From contig NZ_AMXF01000010.1 in assembly GCF_000310225.1 (NCBI RefSeq), positions 1-42,831 on the forward strand: DNA of 42,831 bases. Reading direction: 5' to 3'. The stretch is from Thauera phenylacetica B4P (GTDB taxonomy: Bacteria > Pseudomonadota > Gammaproteobacteria > Burkholderiales > Rhodocyclaceae). The notes under the pieces were generated by a model, which had not been told where the DNA came from, did no database searches, and saw only the letters and a program-made list of their open reading frames with translations. Shown piece by piece: positions 26,075 to 33,216 of the stretch (its first letter is position 1; every line of letters begins with the position of its first letter). Position numbers and translations under genes: made by a program.

Positions 26075-26839
26075 TCAGGCCTTGAAGCGCTGCACCAGGG
26101 CCTGCGCGCCATCGCGCAGCACGTTCTGGTCGGCGCCCACGGCGACGAAGAGGCAGCCGAGCTCGACGTAGCGCTTGGCCAGGGTCTCGTCGCCGGTGAG
26201 GATGCCGGCGGCCTTGCCGCAGGCCTGGATGCGGCGGATCGCGTCCTCGATCGCGGCCAGCACCTCGGGGTGCTTGGGGTTGCCGAGGTGGCCGAGCGCG
26301 GCGGAGAGGTCGCCCGGGCCGATGAAGACGCCGTCGATGCCTTCCACGCTGGCGATCGCCTCGATGTTCTTCAGGCCCTCGACGGTCTCCACCTGCACCA
26401 GCACGCAGATCTCGTCCTCGCAGCGGTGGGCGTAGTCCTTGATGCGGCCGTAGTTGGAGGCGCGCGGGGCGCCGGCGTAGCCGCGCACGCCGCGGTTCGG
26501 GTAGCGCGTGTAGGCGACCGCGTTGCGCGCCTCTTCCTCGGTCTGCACGTAGGGCACGAGCAGGGTCTGCACACCGATGTCGAGCAGGCGCTTGAACAGC
26601 ACCATGTCGTTCCAGTAGGGGCGGATGATCGCCGTGGCGCTGCCGCCGTTCATCGCCTGCAGCTGCGACAGGATGGTGCCGACCTCGTTGGGCGAGTGCT
26701 CCATGTCGAGCAGCAGCCAGTCGTAGCCACAGTGGGCGAGGATCTCGGTGCTGATGTTGCTGCACAGGTGCGACCACAGGCCGATCTGCTTCTGGCCGGA
26801 CTGGATGGCGTGCTTGAAACGGTTGATGGGCAGGTCCAT
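26075..26839 (-). CDS. garL: 2-dehydro-3-deoxyglucarate aldolase GarL
   Basis: GarL is a metal-dependent class II aldolase of the HpcH/HpaI family that splits 5-dehydro-4-deoxy-D-glucarate into pyruvate and tartronate semialdehyde. The 254-residue product shows the family motifs GLWSHLCSNISTEILAHCGYDWLLLDMEHSPNE, VQVETVEGLKNIEAIASVEGIDGVFIGPGDLS (metal-binding Glu and Asp) and GYAGAPRASNYGRIKDYAH. Length matches E. coli GarL (256). HpaI, which handles aromatic-degradation products, is a paralogue and cannot be ruled out by sequence alone; the neighbours garD, gudD and garR make GarL much more likely. The ATG at 26837-26839 begins MDLPINRFKHAIQSGQKQIGLW. Confidence 0.92.
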   Translation of the reverse strand: MDLPINRFKHAIQSGQKQIGLWSHLCSNISTEILAHCGYDWLLLDMEHSPNEVGTILSQLQAMNGGSATAIIRPYWNDMVLFKRLLDIGVQTLLVPYVQTEEEARNAVAYTRYPNRGVRGYAGAPRASNYGRIKDYAHRCEDEICVLVQVETVEGLKNIEAIASVEGIDGVFIGPGDLSAALGHLGNPKHPEVLAAIEDAIRRIQACGKAAGILTGDETLAKRYVELGCLFVAVGADQNVLRDGAQALVQRFKA

Positions 26840-26938
26840 GGTCGTTTCCGATGCGCTAGGCAAAAAGGTGGCGGGCACTGCGGCGACTTGCGTCATCCAC
26901 GGCGCCCGCCGTGGGAGAGCGGTGGGATCGGGCGCGGC

Positions 26939-27823
26939 TCAGTTGCCGGCGATCTTGTGGTTGGCGGCGATCTCGAGCGCCTGCACCAGGCCGGAGTGGT
27001 CCCAGCCGGCGCCGCCGTGGGCCGCGCAGGCGTTCATCAGCTGCAGCGCGCTGGCGGTGTGCGGCAGCGACAGGCCGAGCGCGCGCGCGCCTTCGAGGGC
27101 CAGGTTGAGGTCCTTCTGGTGCAGCTCGATGCGGAAGCCGGGGTTGAAGGTGCGATTGATCATGCGCTCGCCGTGCACCTCGAGGATGCGCGAGGAGGCG
27201 AAGCCGCCCATGAGCGCCTGGCGCACCTTGGCGGGGTCGGCGCCGGCCTTGGAGGCGAACAGCAGCGCCTCGCCGACGGCCTCGATGTTGAGCGCGACGA
27301 TGATCTGGTTGGCGACCTTGCAGGTCTGCCCGTCGCCGTTGCCACCGACCAGGGTGATGTTCTTGCCCATCAGCTCGAACAGCGGCTTGACCTTTGCGAA
27401 GGTGGCCTCGCTGCCGCCGACCATGATCGTCAGGCTGGCGGCCTTGGCGCCGACCTCGCCGCCGGAGACCGGGGCGTCGAGGTAGTCGCAGCCCAGCGCG
27501 TTGATGCGCTTGGCGAAGTCCTTGGTGGCGATCGGCGAGATCGAGCTCATGTCGACCACGGTCTTGCCGGCGGACAGGCCTTCGGCCGCGCCGTTGGCGC
27601 CGAACAGCACGTCGGCGACGTGCGGGGTGTCGGGGACCATGACGAAGACGATGTCGGCCTGCTGCGCGACTTCACGTGCGTTGGCGCAAACCTTGGCGCC
27701 CTTTTCCTGCAGTTCGGCGGGCACGCCGCCATGCGACTGCGCGAAGAGTTCGTGGCCGGCGGCGAGCAGGTGGCCCGCCATCGGTGCGCCCATGATGCCG
27801 AGGCCGATGAATCCGAGTTTCAT
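26939..27823 (-). CDS. garR: Tartronate semialdehyde reductase GarR
   Basis: GarR reduces tartronate semialdehyde to D-glycerate with NAD(P)H. The 294-residue product is a beta-hydroxyacid dehydrogenase: N-terminal dinucleotide-binding motif GFIGLGIMGAPMAGHLL (residues 4-20), substrate loop DAPVSGGEVGA and the catalytic lysine in GQTCKVANQ (near residue 171). GGDG and HQKDLNLALEGARALGLSLPHTA in the C-terminal helical domain follow GarR/GlxR closely, and the length is identical to E. coli GarR. The ATG lies 48 bases after the gudD stop. GlxR, its paralogue of glyoxylate metabolism, catalyses the same reaction; the name follows the cluster. Confidence 0.95.
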   Translation of the reverse strand: MKLGFIGLGIMGAPMAGHLLAAGHELFAQSHGGVPAELQEKGAKVCANAREVAQQADIVFVMVPDTPHVADVLFGANGAAEGLSAGKTVVDMSSISPIATKDFAKRINALGCDYLDAPVSGGEVGAKAASLTIMVGGSEATFAKVKPLFELMGKNITLVGGNGDGQTCKVANQIIVALNIEAVGEALLFASKAGADPAKVRQALMGGFASSRILEVHGERMINRTFNPGFRIELHQKDLNLALEGARALGLSLPHTASALQLMNACAAHGGAGWDHSGLVQALEIAANHKIAGN

Positions 27824-27871
27824 GTGAGTTCTCCGTGATCGTTGAAGCGGTTTCGGGGTGGAGGGCAGGGC

Positions 27872-29221
27872 TCAGCGCACCATGCACGGGCGCTTGTTGT
27901 CGAAGATCCAGCCCGGGATCAGGTACTGCATGGCGACCGCGTCGTCGCGCGCGCCGAGACCGTTTTCGAGGTAGCAGCGGTGCGCCTGCTCGAGCTGGTC
28001 CTCGTCGAGCTCGATGCCAAGCCCGCCCTTCTGCGGCACGGCCACCTTGCCGTCGACGATCTGCAGCGGCTCGCGGGTCAGGCGCTCGCTGCCTTCCTGC
28101 CAGATCCAGTGGGTGTCGATGGCGGTGATGCGCCCGGGCGCGGCGGCGGCGCAGTGGGTGAACATCGCCAGCGAGATGTCGAAGTGGTTGTTGGAGTGCG
28201 AGCCCCAGGTCAAGCCCCATTCGTGGCAGATCTGCGCCACGCGCACCGAGCCGGCAAGCGTCCAGAAGTGCGGGTCGGCGAGCGGGATGTCCACCGACTG
28301 GAGCTGGATCGAATGCCCCATCTGGCGCCAGTCGGTGGCGACCATGTTGGTGGCGGTGGGCAGGCCGGTGGCGCGGCGGAACTCGGCCATCACCTCGCGG
28401 CCGGAGAAACCGTTCTCGGCGCCGCAGGGGTCCTCGGCGTAGGCGAGGACGCCGTGCAGGTCACGCAGCAGACGCACCGCGTCTTTCAGCCGCCAGCCGC
28501 CGTTGGGGTCGAGCGTCACGCGCGCCTGCGGGAAGCGCTCGTGCAGGGCGCGGATGGCTTCGACCTCTTCCTCGCCGCGCAGCACGCCGCCCTTGAGCTT
28601 GAAGTCGTTGAAGCCGTAGCGCGCGTGGGCGGCTTCGGCCAGGCGCACGACGCCTTCGGGCGTCATCGCGGCTTCGTTGCGCACGCGGAACCAGGCATCC
28701 TCGGCGTCGAGCTCGCTGCGGTACTTGAGATCGGTCTTGCTGCGGTCGGCGACGAAGAACAGGTAGCCGAGCATCTCGACCTCGCTGCGCTGCTGGCCTT
28801 CGCCGAGGAGCGCGGCGACCGGCACGCCCAGGTGCTGACCGAGCAGGTCGAGCAGCGCGGCCTCGACCGCGGTCACGGCGTGGATGGTCACGCGCAGGTC
28901 GAAGGTCTGCAGGCCGCGGCCGCCGGCGTCGCGATCGGCGAAGCGCTGGCGCATGGCGTTGAGGATGGCGTTCCAGTTGCCAGTGGGCTGGCCGACGATG
29001 AGGCTGCGCGCGTCTTCCAGGGTCTGGCGGATCTTCTCGCCGCCGGGCACCTCGCCCAGGCCGGTGTTGCCCGCACTGTCCTCGAGGATGAGGATGTTGC
29101 GGGTGAAGTACGGACCGTGCGCGCCGCTCAGATTAAGCAGCATGCTGTCCCGACCGGCGACCGGAACGACGCGCATGGAGGTAACGACCGGGGCCTTGAG
29201 GCTGGATCTGGAGGAAGTCAT
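27872..29221 (-). CDS. gudD: Glucarate dehydratase GudD
   Basis: GudD dehydrates D-glucarate (and L-idarate) to 5-dehydro-4-deoxy-D-glucarate. The 449-residue product is an enolase-superfamily protein that aligns with E. coli GudD (446) at a shift of about three residues. The KxK motif is FKLKGG (Lys208, Lys210), the metal ligands are Asp238 (VTLDPNGG), Glu269 (CGAENGF) and Asn292 (TATNM), and the His342 of [15 protein letters not shown] completes the dyad. The ATG at 29219-29221 is chosen because [30 protein letters not shown] matches the family start. Its promoter and an operator-like palindrome lie just upstream. As the first gene of the - strand cluster, it probably leads the operon. Confidence 0.95.
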   Translation of the reverse strand: MTSSRSSLKAPVVTSMRVVPVAGRDSMLLNLSGAHGPYFTRNILILEDSAGNTGLGEVPGGEKIRQTLEDARSLIVGQPTGNWNAILNAMRQRFADRDAGGRGLQTFDLRVTIHAVTAVEAALLDLLGQHLGVPVAALLGEGQQRSEVEMLGYLFFVADRSKTDLKYRSELDAEDAWFRVRNEAAMTPEGVVRLAEAAHARYGFNDFKLKGGVLRGEEEVEAIRALHERFPQARVTLDPNGGWRLKDAVRLLRDLHGVLAYAEDPCGAENGFSGREVMAEFRRATGLPTATNMVATDWRQMGHSIQLQSVDIPLADPHFWTLAGSVRVAQICHEWGLTWGSHSNNHFDISLAMFTHCAAAAPGRITAIDTHWIWQEGSERLTREPLQIVDGKVAVPQKGGLGIELDEDQLEQAHRCYLENGLGARDDAVAMQYLIPGWIFDNKRPCMVR

Positions 29222-29242
29222 GTCTTTATCACGCCTGCTGAA

Positions 29243-29255
29243 GATGTATGACATC
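29243..29255. promoter_or_regulatory. Operator-like motif 1, overlapping the gudD -10
   Basis: GATGTATGACATC is a perfect inverted repeat GATGT/ACATC around ATG. Its last three bases lie in the predicted gudD -10, so a bound repressor would block that promoter. It fits the shape of GntR/FCD-family operators. Confidence 0.6.
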
Positions 29256-29281
29256 CTATAAATCGAAAGACGGGAATGCAA
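29253..29281 (-). promoter_or_regulatory. Predicted gudD promoter
   Basis: On the - strand, TTGCAT (29276-29281), a 17-base spacer and TAGGAT (29253-29258). The -10 matches four of six positions; the -35 only the TTG. The start would be about 20-25 bases before the gudD ATG. Confidence 0.4.
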
Positions 29282-29456
29282 GTGCTTTTTTGATCCTCAG
29301 AATGATTTTTTCTATTGCAGTGCAGCACGGAAGACCCTGAATCTCGGCTTTCACGCTCGTTTTTAGTGAATAAGTCATTGTTGCAGCGCGCAATTCGGGG
29401 AGGACTTGGTTTCGATGTGGTCCGATGACTCTTCAGGTTTGGAGGTGCGGGCTTCG

Positions 29457-29469
29457 GATGTCTGACAAT
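29457..29469. promoter_or_regulatory. Operator-like motif 2
   Basis: GATGTCTGACAAT shares the pattern GAYGTNWGACAWY with motifs 1 and 3. It lies about 40 bases upstream of the gntR -10. Confidence 0.5.
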
Positions 29470-29485
29470 CAGGCGGGGCATTAGC

Positions 29486-29514
29486 TTGGCTCAAGACGTC
29501 AGACAACATACAAT
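29486..29514 (+). promoter_or_regulatory. Predicted gntR-type regulator promoter
   Basis: TTGGCT (29486-29491), a 17-base spacer and TACAAT (29509-29514, five of six). Operator-like motif 3 sits inside the spacer. The ATG is about 85 bases downstream of the expected start. Confidence 0.5.
29495..29507. promoter_or_regulatory. Operator-like motif 3, inside the regulator promoter
   Basis: GACGTCAGACAAC lies between the -35 and -10 of the predicted regulator promoter. TGTCTGAC of motif 2 and GTCAGACA here are also perfect inverted copies of each other. Autorepression is the natural reading. Confidence 0.55.
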
Positions 29515-29605
29515 CAACCGCAAGCTGTTCTAGCCCGGCTTGCCACGTCACTTCGTTCGGGCCTTGCGAAACCCTCGACCAGGAGCGCATCGCGCGCTTG
29601 TTGCC

Positions 29606-30379
29606 ATGAACCCCGCACCTGCCGCCGCACCCGACACCGTCCGCCCGCGCCGCCGTCCCGCACGTGGTCTCGCTCATGAGTTGATGGCGGAACTGACGCG
29701 GAGGATCCAGGCTGGCGAACTCAGCGCCGGCGACAAGCTGCCCACGGAGTCGGAGATCGTCCGAGAGCGCGGGGTCAGCCGCACCGTGGTGCGTGAGGCG
29801 ATCTCGCGCCTGCAGGCTGCCGGACTGGTGGAGACGCGCCACGGCATCGGCTCCTTCGTTCTGTCAACGCCGTCGCAGACGCAGGGAACCCTGCGGATCG
29901 ATCCTGCGACCCTCAACACGGTGCGCGACGTCATCGCGATCCTCGAACTGCGCATCGCCCTCGAGACCGAGGCGGCTTCGCTTGCTTCCCTGCGCCGCAA
30001 CGATGCGCAACTCGACGAGATGCGGGCGGCGCTCGATGCCTTCCAGTCGGCGGTCGGTACCCAGCAGAGCTGCATCGGCGCCGACATTCGCTTCCATCTC
30101 GCGATCGCGGACGCTACCGGCAATGCGCATTTCTCCGACTTCATGAAGCATCTCGGCGAGACCATCATCCCGCGCTCGCGAGTCAACACGGCACGCCTGG
30201 CTGGTGACGACTTCGCCGAGTACCTCTACCGCGTAAACCGCGAGCATGAGGACGTCTACAACGCGATCCGCCGCCAGGACCCGGAAGCCGCGCGCGCAGC
30301 GATGCGCACGCACCTGTCGAACAGCCGTGAACGCCTGGCCAGGGTCCAGGAAGAGGCGGAACGCGGCCGAGCTGAATAG
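29606..30379 (+). CDS. GntR/FCD-family regulator of the hexuronate cluster
   Basis: The 257-residue product has an N-terminal GntR winged helix (about residues 22-85; LAHELMAELTRRIQAGELSAGDKLPTESEIVRERGVSRTVVREAISRLQAAGLVETRHGIGSFV). It also has a C-terminal all-helical FCD domain (about 105-230), with the metal or ligand residues of the family in FHLAIADATGN and REHEDVYNAIRRQD. FCD regulators usually sense organic or sugar acids, and members such as UxuR and GguR control hexuronate genes. The divergent position and the three shared operator-like motifs support local control and autorepression. I chose the ATG at 29606 because the domain begins soon after; there is no strong Shine-Dalgarno. 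A TTG start further upstream is possible but unlikely. The exact inducer is unknown. Confidence 0.9.
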   Translation: MNPAPAAAPDTVRPRRRPARGLAHELMAELTRRIQAGELSAGDKLPTESEIVRERGVSRTVVREAISRLQAAGLVETRHGIGSFVLSTPSQTQGTLRIDPATLNTVRDVIAILELRIALETEAASLASLRRNDAQLDEMRAALDAFQSAVGTQQSCIGADIRFHLAIADATGNAHFSDFMKHLGETIIPRSRVNTARLAGDDFAEYLYRVNREHEDVYNAIRRQDPEAARAAMRTHLSNSRERLARVQEEAERGRAE

Positions 30380-30451
30380 CGCCCCGCCGACGTCGGTGGC
30401 TGTCGGCCGCCCGTTCGCCCGATCATCACGCGCGCTTTTCCAGGGGACGCA

Positions 30452-31387
30452 ATGGACATCATCTTCGGCATCATCCTGCCGGTCTTCGGCACGCTCGGCC
30501 TCGGCTACGCCGCCGCACGCCACGGCGCCTTCGACGAGGCGGCCAACCGTGGCCTGTCGCTGTTCGTGTTCAACTTCGCGCTGCCGCTGATGCTGTTCCG
30601 CGCGATCGCGCAGGCCGAGCTGCCGGACGCGATGCCCTGGGGCTATCTGCTGTCGTACTACATCGGCGCCTTCGGGGTGTATGCGCTGGCGATGATCGGT
30701 GGCCGGGTGCTGTTCGGGCGCCGGCTCGACGAGCAGGCGGTGCTCGGGCTCGGCGGGGGCTTTTCCAACACCGGCATGCTCGGCATCCCGCTGGTGATGA
30801 CCGCCTACGGTCCGGATGCGGCGCTGCCGCTGTTCGTGATGATCGCCTGCCACAGCCTGCTGCTGCTGCCACCCACCACCGCGCTGATCGAGGCCGCGCA
30901 GGGCAAGGGTGAAGGGCGCGGCGCGATGCCGCTGAAGCTGGCGAAGAGCGTGCTCGGCACCCCGATCATCTGGGGCCTGTCCAGCGGGCTGGCCTTCGCG
31001 CTGCTCGGCATCGAAATCCCCGGACCGCTCGACGCGGTGGCCAAGGGCCTGGGCAGCGCGGCGACGCCGTGCGCGCTGTTCGCGCTCGGCGCCTCGCTGA
31101 CGCGCTACAGCCTGGGCGGCAACCTGCGCGAGCCGGCGCTGCTGGTGGGGCTGAAGACCGTGCTGCACCCGCTCATCGTGTGGCTGCTCGCCACCCAGGT
31201 GTTCGACGTGCCGCCGCTGTGGGTGGCGACCGGCGTGCTGCTGGCGGCGCTGCCGGCGGGTATCACGCCCTACCTGTTCGCGCAGCGCTACGGCGCCTGC
31301 CAGTCCACGGTGGCCTCGGCGGTCTTCCTGTCCACGCTGGTGTCGGTGGGCACGCTGTCGGCGCTGCTGTTCGTGCTGCGGCCCTGA
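30452..31387 (+). CDS. AEC-family transporter 1
   Basis: The 311-residue product has about ten hydrophobic segments in two halves (MDIIFGIILPVFGTLGLGYAAARHG at the start; LGTPIIWGLSSGLAFALLGIEIPGPLDAVAKGLGSAATPCALFALGASL in the middle), the AEC (auxin efflux carrier) layout. The family text GGGFSNTGMLGIPLVM and FALGASLTRY, with the broken helix, is present. Bacterial AEC proteins move organic acids such as malate or malonate. AGGGGA ten bases ahead of the ATG supports the start. It follows the GntR gene by 72 bases, so an aldarate- or uronate-related role is possible. It overlaps the next gene, also an AEC protein, by one base. Confidence 0.9.
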   Translation: MDIIFGIILPVFGTLGLGYAAARHGAFDEAANRGLSLFVFNFALPLMLFRAIAQAELPDAMPWGYLLSYYIGAFGVYALAMIGGRVLFGRRLDEQAVLGLGGGFSNTGMLGIPLVMTAYGPDAALPLFVMIACHSLLLLPPTTALIEAAQGKGEGRGAMPLKLAKSVLGTPIIWGLSSGLAFALLGIEIPGPLDAVAKGLGSAATPCALFALGASLTRYSLGGNLREPALLVGLKTVLHPLIVWLLATQVFDVPPLWVATGVLLAALPAGITPYLFAQRYGACQSTVASAVFLSTLVSVGTLSALLFVLRP

Positions 31388-32337
31388 TGTCCGGTTTCCT
31401 CGAACTGCTCGACTTCTCGCTCGGCGTCACCGGGCCGATCTTTGCCCTGCTCGGCCTCGGCGTGCTGCTGCGCCGGGTCGGGCTGATCACCGAGGGCTTC
31501 ATCGCGGCGGGCTCGCGGCTGGTGTTCGTGGTCGGCCTGCCGACCATGCTCTTCGTCAACATCGCGCGCACGCGGCTTGCGGACTCGGCGAGCGCCGGCA
31601 TGCTGGTCTACGGCTTGGTGGCGACGGTGGCGATCTGGCTGCTGATGGAGATCGTGGCGAGCTTCGTCGTGCACCCGGAGCGCGATCGCGGCGTGGTGGT
31701 GCAGGGCGCCTTCCGCTCCAACTTCGGTGTCGTGGGCCTGGCCTACTGCGGCAACGCCTACGCCGAGCCGGGGCTGGCGATGGCCTCGCTCTACGTCGGC
31801 GTGCTGACGATCCTGGTCAACATCCTCGGGGTGATCACGCTCAGCCGCTCGCTGCACCGCAGCCAGGGTCCGGGCAAGGTCCTGCTCGGCATCGCCACCA
31901 ACCCGCTGATCCTCGGCATCCTGCTCGCGCTGCCGGTGTCGGCGTTCGCGATCCCGCTGCCGGCGGTGGCGATGAAGTCGGCCGGCTACATCGCCGACAT
32001 GACGCTGCCGCTCGCCCTGTTGTGCGCCGGCGCGACGCTGGATTTCCGCAGCCTGCGGGCCGAAGCCGGCAACACCGCGCTGGCCGGCTTCGGCAAGCTG
32101 GTGGCGATGCCGCTGGTGTTCACGCTCGGCGCGTGGGCGGCGGGCTTCCGCGGCATGGAGCTCGGCGTGCTGATGCTGATGGCGTCCTCGCCCTCGGCGG
32201 CGGCGAGCTATTCGATGGTGCGGGCGATGGGCGGCAACGCCACGCTCGCGGCCAACATCATCGCGCTGACCACGCTCGGCTCGCTGCTCACCACCAGCGC
32301 GGGGGTGTGGCTGCTGCGCGGGCTCGGGCTGATCTAG
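31387..32337 (+). CDS. AEC-family transporter 2
   Basis: The 316-residue product also has the AEC layout (SLGVTGPIFALLGLGVLLRRVGLITEGFIAAGSRLVFVVGLPTMLF; FRSNFGVVGLAYCGNAYAEPG; NPLILGILLALPVSAFAIPLPAV; DMTLPLALLCAGATLDF). The match to the first AEC protein is only general, so they are not a recent duplicate. The ATG shares its A with the TGA of the first gene, so the two are translationally coupled. No substrate can be named. Two genes of one carrier family in strict overlap may mean either a heteromeric carrier or two related functions. A REP-like element follows the stop. Confidence 0.9.
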   Translation: MSGFLELLDFSLGVTGPIFALLGLGVLLRRVGLITEGFIAAGSRLVFVVGLPTMLFVNIARTRLADSASAGMLVYGLVATVAIWLLMEIVASFVVHPERDRGVVVQGAFRSNFGVVGLAYCGNAYAEPGLAMASLYVGVLTILVNILGVITLSRSLHRSQGPGKVLLGIATNPLILGILLALPVSAFAIPLPAVAMKSAGYIADMTLPLALLCAGATLDFRSLRAEAGNTALAGFGKLVAMPLVFTLGAWAAGFRGMELGVLMLMASSPSAAASYSMVRAMGGNATLAANIIALTTLGSLLTTSAGVWLLRGLGLI

Positions 32338-32370
32338 GGTAAAAGTGCGCGGCGTGCTCCCGCCACTGTT

Positions 32371-32445
32371 TTCGCGCCTGCCGGCGCTCCTACATGAACC
32401 GCCGCGCGTCCCGGAGCCGCCTGTAGGAGCTGCGGCCGCTGCGAA
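32371..32445. repeat. REP-like inverted repeat pair
   Basis: Left arm 32371-32394 (begins TTCGCGCCTGCCGG, ends CTCCTACA) is the same as in the 121-bp unit at 4720. Right arm 32422-32445 (begins TGTAGGAGCTGCGGC, ends GCTGCGAA) is a one-base variant of the right arm at 4769. It lies between the converging AEC 2 and lipoprotein genes. Confidence 0.8.
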
Positions 32446-32474
32446 CCCGGCGGTCCGGCAATCACACGCACGCG

Positions 32475-33050
32475 TCACGGCCGTGCGGGTGGTCGCGTTT
32501 CCTCGGAGCGTCGGCACTGCACCGGCGCGACCTCCACCAGGTTGCCCGTCGCGGCGTGGAACAGAGAGCCCAGGGCGCGACCGTTCTGCCAGCTTTCATG
32601 CAGCGCGAGCGAACCGCGCAGGCCTTCGAGTTGCACCGCGTCGGGCTCCGGTGCGCCGAAGTCGAGCAGGCGCAGCTCGCCCGTCGCGTCGATGATCGCC
32701 TCGAAGCGCAGCGCGCCGGCGAGGTCGGGCGAGGCATCGCTCTGGCCGGCAGGAAAGCGCGGCGTCTCGGGCTGGCCGGGAATGTTCCACAGGAAATCCG
32801 GCGTGACGATCTCGAAGCGGGTCACCCGGCGTCCGTCTGCGGCCAGGCCGAGCAGCAGCCGGGTGTCGTTGGCGTCGTCCGTGCTGCTGCACACCACGAG
32901 CCAGCGCGTCGCGAGCGGCGCGGCATCGGAGCGCGCGGCACCGGCCGATGGCGTGCGGGCGTCGCAGCCACCCGCGAACACGAGGCTGGCCAGCACGCAC
33001 AGTGTGGCGGCGGCGATCCTGGGGGTCGAGCGCGAGGGCATGGAGAACAT
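32475..33050 (-). CDS. Lipoprotein of unknown function
   Basis: The 191-residue product has a lipoprotein signal (LCVLASLVFAGGC, Cys near residue 29) and a Ser/Ala-rich linker. A compact domain follows (RWLVVCSSTDDANDTRLLLGLAADGRRVTRFEIVTPDFLWNIPGQPETPRF, then LRFEAIIDATGELRLLDFGAPEPDAVQLEGLRGSLALHESWQNGRALGSLFHAATG) with no family I recognise. I chose the ATG at 33048-33050 because GGAGG lies eight bases ahead; an ATG two codons earlier has only two bases of spacing. It is divergent from the wall hydrolase, with a gap of about 165 bases. An immunity or inhibitor role for that hydrolase is a guess only. The gene end lies close to the REP-like element. Confidence 0.7.
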   Translation of the reverse strand: MFSMPSRSTPRIAAATLCVLASLVFAGGCDARTPSAGAARSDAAPLATRWLVVCSSTDDANDTRLLLGLAADGRRVTRFEIVTPDFLWNIPGQPETPRFPAGQSDASPDLAGALRFEAIIDATGELRLLDFGAPEPDAVQLEGLRGSLALHESWQNGRALGSLFHAATGNLVEVAPVQCRRSEETRPPARP

Positions 33051-33204
33051 GGGCATCGCCTCCGTCCGCGAGAGCGGGATGAACGGATTATGGCCGACTT
33101 TCCCGCCGGCTTCGTCCGCCGTTCGCGTCGCCCAACGCCGTCCGGGGCGACAGGTCTTGAAAACGCCGACCCCATGGGCTTAAGTGAAGGCAGGAATGCC
33201 TCCC

Positions 33205-33210
33205 AGGGAG
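33205..33210 (+). promoter_or_regulatory. Ribosome binding site deciding the start of the wall hydrolase
   Basis: AGGGAG with a six-base spacer to ATG 33217, against a GTG at 33184 that has no good site. Confidence 0.6.
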
Positions 33211-33216
33211 AATGCC

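Larger units (their letters stand above)
29222..29605. other. gudD / gntR divergent control region
   Basis: The 384-base gap holds a predicted promoter for each gene and three copies of one 13-bp operator-like motif (29243-29255, 29457-29469, 29495-29507). The stretch at about 29260-29400 is noticeably AT-rich for this window. No further gene was seen. Confidence 0.7.

Noticed and set aside
27842-29251. A 469-codon + strand frame opposite gudD
   Set aside because: gudD on the other strand has all catalytic residues; the + frame has none of the features of a protein family.
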